Assembly (NCBI GenBank): GCA_903911925.1
Contig: CAIWFH010000185.1
Span: 124,001-188,000, forward strand
Origin: an uncultured Acidobacteriaceae bacterium
GTDB lineage: Bacteria > Acidobacteriota > Terriglobia > Terriglobales > Acidobacteriaceae
Direction of reading: 5' to 3'
Length of the DNA stretch: 64,000 nucleotides
Every line of letters begins with the position of its first letter. Position 1 is the stretch's first letter. Under the pieces are notes generated by a model, which saw only the letters and a program-made list of their open reading frames with translations, did not search any database and was not told the DNA's origin. Both the position numbers and the translations under genes were made by a program. Below are positions 1 through 8,306 of the stretch, piece by piece.

Positions 1-1227
1 GTGGTGCCCTTTATTCCGATTGAAGGCGTGACGCTGCAAGACTGCGTAGCTATGGCGAAACACGTGGGCGCGGAGATTGCGCGGCGATTCGAGATTCCAG
101 CCTACCTGTACGAGGCCGCTGCCGCAGTGCCCGAGAGACAGAATCTTGAGAATGTGCGGCGGGGGCAGTTCGAGGGGATTCGCGACGAGATTGCGACCAA
201 CCCGGCGCGGAAGCCGGATTTTGGCGAGGCGCTGGTGCACCCGACGGCGGGAGTGACGGCGGTGGGGGCGCGCAAGTTCCTGGTGGCTTACAACATCTTT
301 CTGAACACGCCGGATGTGGCCGTTGCCAAGAAGATTGCCAAGGCGGTGCGGTTCTCGTCGGGCGGGCTGCGTTATGTTAAGGCGGCTGGGTTCCTGGTGC
401 GCGGCATGGCCCAGGTTTCAATGAACCTGACGGACTTTGAGCAGACGCCGATTCACCGGGTTTTTGAATTTGTGCGGCGCGAGGCGGAACGCTACGGCGC
501 GACCGCAGTTTCAAGCGAGATCGTGGGTCTGATTCCGAAGCTGGCGCTGGAGCAGGCTGCGGAGTGGTTCCTGCAGGTGGAAAATTTCGACTCCTCGCTG
601 ATTTTGGAGAACCGGCTGGCGGCGGCGATGAGCGACAAGGGCGGGAGCAGCCTGCGCGCCGGGGTCGAGACGTTTATAGATCGACTTGCGGCACCGACAG
701 CGACCCCCGGCGGGGGCAGCGCTGCCGCGGCCGTTGGAGCCATGGCAGCAGGGCTGGCGGAGATGTGCGCGGCCATGTCGCGCAGCAAGAAAACCTATGC
801 GCAGCATGAGGTCGTGCTTGGCGAAGCCGTGGCACGGCTGGCGCAACTGCGCGAGGAGTTGAAGGGGGCGATCGACGCTGATTCCGCTTCATATAACGAG
901 GTGATGAAGGCTTACAAGCTGCCGAAGGAGTCACCAGAGCGGGCGCGCGCCATTACGGCCGGGCTGAAACTGGCGACGGGCGTGCCCCTGGGCGTGGCGG
1001 AGCGGGTTGCCGAAGTGAGCCGGATTGCCGCCGGGCTGAAGCCTATTACCAGCCCGGGGATGATTTCGGACCTGACGACAGGAATGGCGCTGGCGAAAGC
1101 TGCGCTGGAGAGCGCGCTTGCCAATGTTCAAGTGAACCTGGACGCGATCAAGCATGAGACAGCCGAGGACGAGGCTTTCGCGAGCCTAACGCGAAAGAAG
1201 GCAGCGGGGCTGATCACTCAGGCTTAG
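1..1227 (+). CDS. ftcD: Glutamate formiminotransferase / formiminotetrahydrofolate cyclodeaminase, 3' part
   Basis: Histidine degradation / one-carbon metabolism: the first domain moves the formimino group of formiminoglutamate to tetrahydrofolate and the second releases ammonia to give methenyl-THF. The fragment opens with VPFIPI, which in the family sits roughly 90 residues into the formiminotransferase domain, so the true start lies left of the window and the GTG at base 1 is not a start. Residues 1 to about 190 are the rest of the transferase domain. A cyclodeaminase domain follows from about residue 220, with the glycine-rich PGGGSAAA stretch typical of that all-helical family. The reading frame is intact to the TAG. 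No other hut gene is visible downstream. The two-domain fusion is also known from animals and several bacterial groups. Confidence 0.9.
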   Translation: MVPFIPIEGVTLQDCVAMAKHVGAEIARRFEIPAYLYEAAAAVPERQNLENVRRGQFEGIRDEIATNPARKPDFGEALVHPTAGVTAVGARKFLVAYNIFLNTPDVAVAKKIAKAVRFSSGGLRYVKAAGFLVRGMAQVSMNLTDFEQTPIHRVFEFVRREAERYGATAVSSEIVGLIPKLALEQAAEWFLQVENFDSSLILENRLAAAMSDKGGSSLRAGVETFIDRLAAPTATPGGGSAAAAVGAMAAGLAEMCAAMSRSKKTYAQHEVVLGEAVARLAQLREELKGAIDADSASYNEVMKAYKLPKESPERARAITAGLKLATGVPLGVAERVAEVSRIAAGLKPITSPGMISDLTTGMALAKAALESALANVQVNLDAIKHETAEDEAFASLTRKKAAGLITQA

Positions 1228-1360
1228 TCCTCCAGGCAGACCAGGAAACCCTTCAAAGATAAAACCGGGACGCTTGGACCCAATGACGCTGCATTTGCAT
1301 CAGATTACTTAAGCATCGGTTCAAATCGCGGAGTCTTCCCTTGCTTTTGAAGGAGTCCTA

Positions 1361-2143
1361 TTGAAGCTGCATTTTGCCACCCTTGTCGCGCTTGGCGCCG
1401 CGCTTCCCGCAGCCCTGGCCCAGGGTAACTACGAGATTCAGGTTTACGCCGCAGATACGGTGGCCCCGCGCACGACCATGGTGGAATTGCACTCGAACTT
1501 CACCGCCGACGGCGAGCGCTACATGATCGATGGCGTCGAACCGACCCATCACGCCGAGCACGAAACGATCGAGATCACGCAAGGCATTAACGCATGGTCG
1601 GAGGTGGGGTTCTACCTGTTCACAAGTGAGACCAGCGCATACGGCGTGCAGTGGGTGGGCGACCACATACGGCCCCGGGTAAAGGCGCCTGACCGTTGGC
1701 ATTGGCCGGTGGGCGCCAGCCTTTCGATGGAAATCGGCTACCAGCGCGCTGTCTTCTCGCCCGATACATGGACCTGGGAGATACGGCCGATTGTGGACAA
1801 GCAGATGGGCCGTTGGTATTTCGCCGTGAACCCGGCGCTGGAGCGCACCTGGCATGGACCAGGGGTGGCTTCGGGGGTGGACTTTGCGCCTGGGGCAAAG
1901 ATCAGCTACGACATTACCAAGAAGGTGGCCGGCGGGCTGGAATACTACGCCGATTACGGAAGCATCGCGAATATCGCCAGCCTGCACGACCAGCAGCAAC
2001 AGATCTTCTCTGCGATTGATCTGAATGTTTCGCCGGATTGGGAGATCAATTTTGGGGTGGGGATTGGACCCACGGCGGCAACGGATCACTGGATTGTGAA
2101 GGGGATAATTGGTCGGAGATTCAGTTGGCCGAAGAAGAAGTGA
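1361..2143 (+). CDS. Putative outer-membrane beta-barrel protein, secreted
   Basis: Function unknown. I chose the TTG start at 1361 because a clear GAAGGAG lies 5-11 bases upstream (1349-1355) and the first residues form a good signal peptide (MKLHFATLVALGAALPAALA, cleaved before QG). The mature part, about 240 residues, is rich in Trp, Tyr and alternating hydrophobic/polar residues, as in small outer-membrane barrels, and ends in a basic tail after a final strand-like segment. Nothing marks a catalytic site. It stands alone, with over 100 bases on each side and a palindromic repeat just behind it. The barrel call is inference from composition; a soluble secreted beta protein is the alternative. 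Confidence 0.6.
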   Translation: MKLHFATLVALGAALPAALAQGNYEIQVYAADTVAPRTTMVELHSNFTADGERYMIDGVEPTHHAEHETIEITQGINAWSEVGFYLFTSETSAYGVQWVGDHIRPRVKAPDRWHWPVGASLSMEIGYQRAVFSPDTWTWEIRPIVDKQMGRWYFAVNPALERTWHGPGVASGVDFAPGAKISYDITKKVAGGLEYYADYGSIANIASLHDQQQQIFSAIDLNVSPDWEINFGVGIGPTAATDHWIVKGIIGRRFSWPKKK

Positions 2144-2206
2144 CGGATCGGCGATGGTTGCTCAAGCTACATTCGCTCCTGATGAACGGGGCCGATTGAG
2201 CATTTT

Positions 2207-2248
2207 GGTATCCCAGGTCTCAAGATCGAGACCTGGGGCACCCAGCTT
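2207..2248. repeat. Palindromic intergenic repeat, copy 1
   Basis: A perfect 10-bp inverted repeat (CCCAGGTCTC at 2212-2221 and GAGACCTGGG at 2228-2237) encloses a 6-base loop. The surrounding 42 bases match, with two loop changes, the reverse complement of 61018-61059. Both copies lie in intergenic DNA just behind a stop codon. This fits a REP-like dispersed element; the same hairpin could also stop transcription of the gene at 1361-2143, although it has no T-run. Confidence 0.75.
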
Positions 2249-2274
2249 CTTTGCAACAAATCCATAGAACCTGA

Positions 2275-3399
2275 CTAGCCCACTAGTTCAAGCGCCCGGA
2301 TGGTCTCCTTGCGCACGGTTAGGCGCTCAACCAGCTCGGTGCGCACTTCATAGCCGCGGCCTGGCGTATCCGGCACTGCAATTTCGCCCGCGGAAGAGAC
2401 TTTGACCTCCGGCTCGATAATGTCCTCGGCCCAATAACGAGCCGAGGCCGAGACATCGCCCGGGAGCGTGAAGTTTTCAAGAGTTGACAGGGCGATGTTG
2501 TGCGAGCGGCCGATGCCGGTCTCTAGCATTCCACCGCACCAGACTGGAATTCCGCGTTCCTGGGCGGCGTTGTGCACGGCGATGGCTTCGGAGAATCCGC
2601 CTACCCGGCCGAGCTTGATGTTGATGATCCTGCACGACTCCATCTCGATGGCAGCCAGTGCGTCGCGGCGGTTGTGGATGGATTCATCGAGACATATGGG
2701 CGTTTTGAGGCGCTTTTGCAGCATGGAGTGGTAGTAGAAATCGTCGTGCCACAGGGGCTGCTCGATCATCAGCAGGTCAAAGGCGTCGAACAAGACCAGG
2801 TGGTCCGCGTCGCCGAGCCGGTAAGCGGAGTTGGCATCGCAACTGAGCATGATGTCGGGCCAGCGGGTGCGAACCTTGGCAAAGACTTCCACGTCCCAGC
2901 CCGGCTTGCACTTGAGCTTGATGCGCTGATAGCCGGCGGCCAGTTCTTTCTCGATGACGGCCATAAGCTCTGGAATTGAGGGCTGGATGCCGAGGGAGAC
3001 GCCGCAGGGGACCACTTCGCGCTCCCCGCCCAGCAATTGGTAAAGCGGGACGGCTTCGCGCTGGGCCTCGATATCCCAGATGGCATTTTCAAGCGTGGCC
3101 TTGGCCATGCGGTTGCCGCGAACCCGGCGAAAGATGTTCGGGCACTCGCCTCCGTGCTGAGGCGGCTGGGCGGCAAGCATGGGGCCCAACTCGTTCACGA
3201 TGACGGCCCACGCGCTGTCAGTGGATTCGGGAGAGAAGAACGGATGCTCGCCGGCGGTGCACTCGCCCCAACCGGTGAGCCCTTCCGACTGGATTTCAGC
3301 AAGAATCACGCGGCGGTTGCGGGTGACGCCAAAGCTGGTCTCAAAGGGACGCACCAGGGGGATGTGCAGTTCGCGCAGAATAATTGCATCGATTCGCAT
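2275..3399 (-). CDS. menC: Enolase-superfamily N-succinylamino acid racemase / o-succinylbenzoate synthase
   Basis: The fold is the MLE/OSBS branch of the enolase superfamily. Catalytic residues are all present: the KxK lysines K161/K163, metal ligands D188 (in CDAN), E213 (in IEQP) and D238 (in LDES), and the opposite lysine K262. Length 374 aa is normal. I start at ATG 3399 because an AAGGA lies about 12 bases upstream and the family begins with I-R/K-I-type sequence here; the longer frame to 3438 lacks support. No other menaquinone gene is nearby. Instead it follows, 35 bases on, a COG3375-type GNAT gene, the pairing known from the Geobacillus route that converts D- to L-amino acids through N-succinyl intermediates. 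I therefore favour N-succinylamino acid racemase activity; many members catalyse both reactions. Confidence 0.85.
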   Translation of the reverse strand: MRIDAIILRELHIPLVRPFETSFGVTRNRRVILAEIQSEGLTGWGECTAGEHPFFSPESTDSAWAVIVNELGPMLAAQPPQHGGECPNIFRRVRGNRMAKATLENAIWDIEAQREAVPLYQLLGGEREVVPCGVSLGIQPSIPELMAVIEKELAAGYQRIKLKCKPGWDVEVFAKVRTRWPDIMLSCDANSAYRLGDADHLVLFDAFDLLMIEQPLWHDDFYYHSMLQKRLKTPICLDESIHNRRDALAAIEMESCRIINIKLGRVGGFSEAIAVHNAAQERGIPVWCGGMLETGIGRSHNIALSTLENFTLPGDVSASARYWAEDIIEPEVKVSSAGEIAVPDTPGRGYEVRTELVERLTVRKETIRALELVG

Positions 3400-3434
3400 A
3401 GGTTTTTGGTTTCCTTGGGAGGTGCTTTGAGAGA

Positions 3435-4241
3435 TCAATCCAGCCCCGGTTGGGGTTGAGGACCCAATTGGAAGATTCCATTGCCTTCAGAATCCCTTAC
3501 GAAGCCAAGTACGGCCAACCCTCGTGAAAATGCCTGTAGAAACTTGCCGCGGTTTTCCAGTTGCAGGGCCAAGGCGCGCTCCCGGCCGGTTTCGGTTGCT
3601 TTCCACTCGTAGATGGAAGCCGGGACAAGAATTTCTTCCTCAATGCTGTTTTCGTTCAATCGATTGTCCGCGCACCGGCCTTCCAGGATTTCCTTGACCT
3701 TAGGGGAATCGAGCTGCCACTCGGCCACCAGCCGGTCAGTGGGCAGGCCACCCTGCAGACGAGATGATGATACCCCATAGAAATCCACCTGGTAGCTGCG
3801 AACGACGGCTCCCAATTTCTGGATATTGAGAAAGGCGTTCTTGATTTCCAGCGGATCAAAGGTCCATTCCATATACCGGATGCCGCGCGAAAGGGCCTCC
3901 AGGCGCTGTTCCAGCTTGAGCCGGGTGCCAAGGCCTCGGTTGCGATAATCCTCGCGCACGGCCAGCATGTGGGAGTGCAGATAGGGTTGAGGCTCTCCAC
4001 TTCCCGTCTTCACCCCGGGGAGCGAGAACACGAAGCCGATCATGGAATTGGGGCCGCCGCAAGGCGGGGTAGCAGGAATCTCAGTGTCAAAGGCGCCGAG
4101 GACCTGTCCGCCGATTTTCTGGGCCACGCGAAAGGTCTTGCGGCGGATGACGTCGCCCTCTTCATATCCCCAGGTTTCGATTTCCATGCGGACGCAGGCA
4201 TCCAACTCGTCAAAACCAGCGCAGGGACGGATGAGAATCAT
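3435..4241 (-). CDS. GNAT-family acyltransferase, likely amino-acid N-succinyltransferase (COG3375-like)
   Basis: A 268-aa protein of the predicted GNAT group often found beside NSAR/OSBS genes. The acyl-CoA binding segment is visible around residues 90-115 (HMLAVREDYRNRGLGTRLK, with the R/Q-x-x-G-x-G/A-like turn RNRGLG). The start ATG at 4241 overlaps the mazG stop as ATGA, so translation is probably coupled; the longer frame to 4286 would overlap mazG without reason. Beside an NSAR-type enolase the likely job is N-succinylation of D-amino acids before racemisation. A desuccinylase completing that route is not seen in this window. The substrate call is inference from neighbourhood. Confidence 0.75.
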   Translation of the reverse strand: MILIRPCAGFDELDACVRMEIETWGYEEGDVIRRKTFRVAQKIGGQVLGAFDTEIPATPPCGGPNSMIGFVFSLPGVKTGSGEPQPYLHSHMLAVREDYRNRGLGTRLKLEQRLEALSRGIRYMEWTFDPLEIKNAFLNIQKLGAVVRSYQVDFYGVSSSRLQGGLPTDRLVAEWQLDSPKVKEILEGRCADNRLNENSIEEEILVPASIYEWKATETGRERALALQLENRGKFLQAFSRGLAVLGFVRDSEGNGIFQLGPQPQPGLD

Positions 4242-5170
4242 GCGCCCGCCTCCGGCTGCGCCAGCTTCTGCTTGGCCTGCGCCCAAAGCGCCTCCAACTC
4301 ATCGGGGGCCAGTTGCTCAAGCGGCCGCGCGGAGGCTTTCTCCATTTCGTGAAAGCGCTGACGGAAACGCAGATTGCAGCCGCGCAGCGCCATCTCAGCG
4401 TCGACTCCAAGGTGGCGGCCCAGGTTGACTACGGTGAAGAGCAGATCGCCCAGTTCAGCTTCAACGGCAGGCTTGCGGGCGGGATCGTCGGAGGCAGCTT
4501 CGGCTTCGAGCTCCGCTGTCTCCTCAACCACCTTGGGCAGCAGATCGCGCCAGTGCTTCCAGTCGAAGCCGGCTTTCTGGGCCTTGGAGCCGAGCTTGGC
4601 AGCCTCGGCCAGCGCGGGCATGGCACGCTGAACGCTGTCGAGCCGCGAGGGCGGCTCTGCGTCTGCAGTGGGCAGTGTCTGCGAGGTGCGCTTCTCCGCC
4701 AGCTTGATCTCATCCCAGTTGCGGAGCACGGCGCCGGAAGAGCCGGCGATGTCGGCATCAACGTGGGCCAGGTTTCCGGCGGCGCGGGATGCCTCTTCGC
4801 CAAAGACGTGAGGGTGGCGGCGAATCAGTTTTCGATTGAGGTGGTCGAGCGTGTCGGCGATGGTGAAATGGCCTTCGTTGGAGGCGATCTCGGCGTAGAA
4901 GAGCACCTGGAGCAGCAGGTCGCCCAGTTCCTCGGCCAGGTGCGGAAAGTCGCGACGCTCGATGGCGTCAAAGACTTCGTAGACTTCTTCAAGGGTGTAC
5001 TTGCGGATGGAATTGAAGGACTGCTCGCGGTCCCAGGGACAGCCATCGGGAGCGCGCAGCCGGGCCATGATTTCGACCGACTGCTGAAACAAGGCCGCCG
5101 CCCGCGCCGGATCGGTTGCATGCTGGGGCGCCGGAATTTGTGCGGTGGAGCTTTCTGACGGAAGGTCCAT
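4238..5170 (-). CDS. mazG: Nucleoside triphosphate pyrophosphohydrolase MazG
   Basis: Hydrolyses NTPs/dNTPs to the monophosphate and pyrophosphate, cleaning the nucleotide pool. Two MazG domains can be read: the first (about residues 30-135) has the family opening RLRAPDGCPWDREQ, then EEVYEVFDAI and EELGDLLLQV. The second (about 205-290) has VEETAELEAEA and AELGDLLFTV. These acidic pairs bind magnesium. Length 310 aa is a little above the usual 260-280 because of a 30-residue N-terminal lead. The ATG at 5170 is preceded by AAGG. It heads the mazG-GNAT-NSAR operon and overlaps its follower by 4 bases. Confidence 0.93.
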   Translation of the reverse strand: MDLPSESSTAQIPAPQHATDPARAAALFQQSVEIMARLRAPDGCPWDREQSFNSIRKYTLEEVYEVFDAIERRDFPHLAEELGDLLLQVLFYAEIASNEGHFTIADTLDHLNRKLIRRHPHVFGEEASRAAGNLAHVDADIAGSSGAVLRNWDEIKLAEKRTSQTLPTADAEPPSRLDSVQRAMPALAEAAKLGSKAQKAGFDWKHWRDLLPKVVEETAELEAEAASDDPARKPAVEAELGDLLFTVVNLGRHLGVDAEMALRGCNLRFRQRFHEMEKASARPLEQLAPDELEALWAQAKQKLAQPEAGA

Positions 5171-5255
5171 GCATGACCAGTCTACCTTGAGGGGGCCGGG
5201 CAGCAATTCCTTCCGCTATAATCGCCCGATCGACGGGGGTATAGCATTTTCAGGT

Positions 5256-5675
5256 ATGCCGACGGACCGGGAACTGTGCGACGAACTGGCTTGCTACACG
5301 CTGGCACACGCCGATCCCGCATTTCTGCATCAGCATGTCATGGATGCGTTTGCCGCGCAGAACGCGGACGAGACTTGCAGGCCGATTGGAGTGTGGTTTG
5401 CGTTGGTGGGCTTGTACCTGTTTATCGAGAAAGGCTTCACCGGAAGACAGGTACAGCGAATTCACATGCAGCTTGCCAACCGGCGCAAGCAGTGGCCGCG
5501 ATTGACGCCGCCGCAGGACCGAGGGAAGCTAACTGTCTCCGCAGTGCTGGCGGCCCTGCCGGGGCCGGAGCGAGACGCGAAGATTCGCGAGTGGTGCGGC
5601 TCGGTCTGGGGGGCGTGGGGAGCGGTCCGCGATCAAATCAAGGAGCGTGTAAAGGCAGAGTTGAATATCGTTTGA
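5256..5675 (+). CDS. DUF5946-like conserved protein
   Basis: A 139-aa soluble protein I recognise as the family around the motif CDELACYTLAH plus D-x-x-F-x-HQHVMDAFAAQ, later GLYLFIEKGFTGRQVQRIHM; I believe this is DUF5946, from memory. Its role is unknown. Several conserved His, Cys and Asp residues in the first half could bind a metal. I start at ATG 5256 because conservation begins there; the frame runs open further upstream over the mazG 5' end, which is probably noncoding in this frame. It is divergent from mazG with about 85 bases between start codons, enough for two back-to-back promoters. Confidence 0.75.
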   Translation: MPTDRELCDELACYTLAHADPAFLHQHVMDAFAAQNADETCRPIGVWFALVGLYLFIEKGFTGRQVQRIHMQLANRRKQWPRLTPPQDRGKLTVSAVLAALPGPERDAKIREWCGSVWGAWGAVRDQIKERVKAELNIV

Positions 5676-5712
5676 ACGCAACGCCGACCACCCGGTCAAG
5701 ACCGTATACTCA

Positions 5713-6630
5713 ATGACGCCAATGATTCGCACGCTGGTAACCATTTTTGCGGGACTTCTGGGGCTGGCCTTCGGCAGCTTTCTGAACGTGTGCCTGAGCA
5801 GGTGGCCGGAGAGCGAGAGCATCGTGCACCCGCGGTCGCATTGCCGCGACTGTGACCACACGTTGGCATGGTGGGAGAATGTGCCGCTGGTCAGTTGGCT
5901 GGCGCTGCGCGGGCGGTGCCGGGGCTGCAAGTCAGGGATCGGCTGGCGGTACCCGCTGGTGGAACTGGCGATCGGAGTTCTGTGGGCAGATTCCGCATGG
6001 CGCGCGTTCTCCCTGCTTCTGGATCTTGGCCTGGATTTTGGCAGTTCAGACGCGTACAAGACCTTGATTTTCGCGCTTGGTTCGATGATCTTGTATTGGC
6101 TGCTGGTAGCCCTGGCGGTGCTCGACATGGAAAATCTATGGCTTCCCGATTGGCTTACGCTTCCAGGCACTCTGACGGGGTTTCTGTTAACCCTGCTGCA
6201 ATTCGGCTTGACGTCGAGTTCTGTTTTCAACAAATACGGCGCTTTTGGGGTTCAGCCGCGTCTGCTTTCCTGGTTTGCGCTGCAGTGGATTCTGGGAATG
6301 CTGGCCGCCGCAGGACTGATACTGCTGATCCGTTGGACCTACTGGCTGGTTCGCCGCCGGGAGGGGCTGGGGCTGGGCGATGCGAAGTTGATGGCTCTGT
6401 TGGCCGCCTGGCTGGGGCTGCCTGGCGCCCTGCTGGCGTTCGCACTGGGAATCGTGCTGGGAGCGGTAGTTGCCATTGGTCTGCTGGCCGCGCCACGCAC
6501 CTATGCAGACGCTGCGGCCTGGGCCCTGACGAAACTGCCGCTGGGGACGTTCCTCTGTATTGGCGGGATCGCGTGCGGCCTGTGGGGGCAGCAAATCATG
6601 GCCATGTATCTGCGTCTAGCCGGATTTTGA
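5713..6630 (+). CDS. pilD: Prepilin leader peptidase / N-methyltransferase (A24)
   Basis: Inner-membrane aspartic protease that cuts type IV pilin or pseudopilin leaders and methylates the new N-terminus. Visible: the N-terminal GSFLNV segment, two CxxC pairs (CRDC about residue 44 and CRGC about 73) of the zinc-binding cytosolic loop, and the two catalytic aspartates, one in LDMENLWLPDWLT (about 140) and one in GLGLGDAKLM (about 225). Around seven or eight hydrophobic spans follow. Length 305 aa is slightly longer than usual because of a loop after the first aspartate. No pilin genes are adjacent, so the enzyme probably serves pilus genes elsewhere. The start could also be ATG 5722. Confidence 0.92.
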   Translation: MTPMIRTLVTIFAGLLGLAFGSFLNVCLSRWPESESIVHPRSHCRDCDHTLAWWENVPLVSWLALRGRCRGCKSGIGWRYPLVELAIGVLWADSAWRAFSLLLDLGLDFGSSDAYKTLIFALGSMILYWLLVALAVLDMENLWLPDWLTLPGTLTGFLLTLLQFGLTSSSVFNKYGAFGVQPRLLSWFALQWILGMLAAAGLILLIRWTYWLVRRREGLGLGDAKLMALLAAWLGLPGALLAFALGIVLGAVVAIGLLAAPRTYADAAAWALTKLPLGTFLCIGGIACGLWGQQIMAMYLRLAGF

Positions 6631-6656
6631 AAGGGGCCTGAGCCTCAGAGCAGTGC

Positions 6657-7250
6657 TTAATCTTCAATGCCAGCGGCCGGGGCAACCTGTTCCCGAAGCG
6701 GTTTTGGCTGTGCTGTCGCGACAGCGCGCCTTCGCGCCAGGCGGATGCACTTCTCGAATTGACGCCGGTGATGGCGAATATGGACCGCGTGATAGACACG
6801 CCACTCCTCCACCCGAAGCGGACCGTACATGCCGTGGTAGCCGCAGGGACGCAAACCGAAACGGATGCGGCATTCAGACAGGACCTTATTCAAAGCTTCG
6901 GCTTCGGCAAGCAGGCGCTCTGCCAGCGTCTTTCCATCCTGGGGAACAAAACGAGTGGGCCGCAACGACAGGGTGGTTGAAACTCCCTCAGACATCGAGC
7001 CGAACATGCAAACCTGAACCTTGAGAATCCACTGCAGCCAACTGGCGCTGGAGACGGGAGAGTCCCCACTTTTAAGCCGCCTCTCAAGTTCCTGTCGAGA
7101 CGACTGGAATGCGAGGATCAGATGCTCCACAACCTGCTGGCCGCACCAGCGATGCATTTCCAGATCAGGAGACACCTGGGCTTCGTTCAGGCTTACAGCC
7201 GCGACCTGTTCGACCAGAGGATAAACGGCTTTCGCAAGAACCGGATGCAT
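6657..7250 (-). CDS. DinB-like (DUF1569-type) four-helix protein
   Basis: A 197-aa protein with the shape of DinB/YfiT-type four-helix bundles: an early helix with HRWCGQQVVEHLILAF (conserved His and hydrophobic spacing) and a late helix EEWRVYHAVHIRHHRRQF, which carries the H-x2-HH metal triad of the family. Such proteins often act as thiol-dependent metalloenzymes, but the substrate here cannot be read. The ATG at 7250 has AGGGA five bases upstream. It converges with the prepilin peptidase gene, 26 bases apart. Confidence 0.75.
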   Translation of the reverse strand: MHPVLAKAVYPLVEQVAAVSLNEAQVSPDLEMHRWCGQQVVEHLILAFQSSRQELERRLKSGDSPVSSASWLQWILKVQVCMFGSMSEGVSTTLSLRPTRFVPQDGKTLAERLLAEAEALNKVLSECRIRFGLRPCGYHGMYGPLRVEEWRVYHAVHIRHHRRQFEKCIRLARRRAVATAQPKPLREQVAPAAGIED

Positions 7251-7423
7251 ATTCCCTTTCGGACGGTCGGCGAAGGTTCAAGAACCATCTACGCCATGCG
7301 CCCAGACAACACACTCAGAAAGAATAAGCCATCCCGTTGCCAGGTTCTTAGCTTATCGACCGAAAGCTTTGAAACTGGGATAATTCTACCCTGAAAATCA
7401 GGAATGAAATGTCTGGTTAAGCC

Positions 7424-8167
7424 CTATTGCGGGGGAATGGGAGTTTTGCCTGATCCCGTGTTGGATGCCGCCGCGAGGGCCGGGTCTTTCAGCGCCTTGC
7501 GCGCCTGCTTTCCATGCTTGCCGTCCGGATCGTACTCGAGCAGTTTTTCATAGTGTTCCCGCGCTTTGGCAAACTGGCCCAGGTTGCGCTCGGCCTCGGC
7601 CATTCCCCAGTAGACTTCCGGTTCTTCCGGGTCCAGAACCATTGCTGATTCAAAGCGTGAGAGCGCCGCTTTCCAGTTCTTCTGATCCAGGTAGTAGCTG
7701 CCCACTTCGACGTCGCTTTTCGCAGTTTCCTGGTGGGTAACTTCCTCTTCCTTCTCTTTGGCTCCATGCCTCTTCCGCTTTTCAGGCTCGGCGCTGTCGG
7801 ACGGGGGCAGCAGGCTGTCAATGTTCTTCAGGCTGGAACTCGAGTCGTCCCCTTGTGCGCTTTCCGCCGCCGGGGCAGGGTCGTCGGGGCTGCGAACCGG
7901 ATCGGTATCGTCTCCGGGAAGCGCGGCCGCCATGCCGTGCGCTCCCTCGCCGCTGCCATCGTAGGTGCCGGGAGGGAGCGACGGCGCGGTGGTGGATGGC
8001 ATGACGGGGACCGTGCTTGTGTCTTCAGGGAATGGATTGGCGCTGGATGCCGGCGCGGCGCCCTGGGGCTTCTGGGAATCGGAGGCCGCAGGAGCCTGGG
8101 CTCGGACCCCATATGCCGCGGCCAGGCAGCCAACAAGAATTAACGCTCTGGAGAGTTGCCGGATCAT
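7424..8167 (-). CDS. Secreted TPR-repeat protein
   Basis: Signal peptide at residues 1-24 (MIRQLSRALILVGCLAAAYG, then VRAQA), followed by about 100 residues rich in Pro, Ser, Asp and Ala that look disordered, a short basic/acidic patch (KRKRHGAKEKEEE), and then two TPR units around residues 148-215 (VGSYYLDQKNWKAALSRFES and the NLGQFAKAREHYEKLL helix pair). TPRs bind partner proteins; the location should be the periplasm. AAGGA precedes the start. The gene is divergent from the SET gene with 139 bases between them, which must hold both promoters. Confidence 0.75.
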   Translation of the reverse strand: MIRQLSRALILVGCLAAAYGVRAQAPAASDSQKPQGAAPASSANPFPEDTSTVPVMPSTTAPSLPPGTYDGSGEGAHGMAAALPGDDTDPVRSPDDPAPAAESAQGDDSSSSLKNIDSLLPPSDSAEPEKRKRHGAKEKEEEVTHQETAKSDVEVGSYYLDQKNWKAALSRFESAMVLDPEEPEVYWGMAEAERNLGQFAKAREHYEKLLEYDPDGKHGKQARKALKDPALAAASNTGSGKTPIPPQ

Positions 8168-8306
8168 TTCCTTCTGCCTCGCCCTTTAATGGGCCCCTTC
8201 AATGATACGATGCGGTTCATGCAGCCGGACAGCCTGGGCCGTTCTCAGGCGGAACCGGTCCGCACCTCATCGCCAACCCTACCAAAGGAAAGCATCGCAT
8301 AATCTT

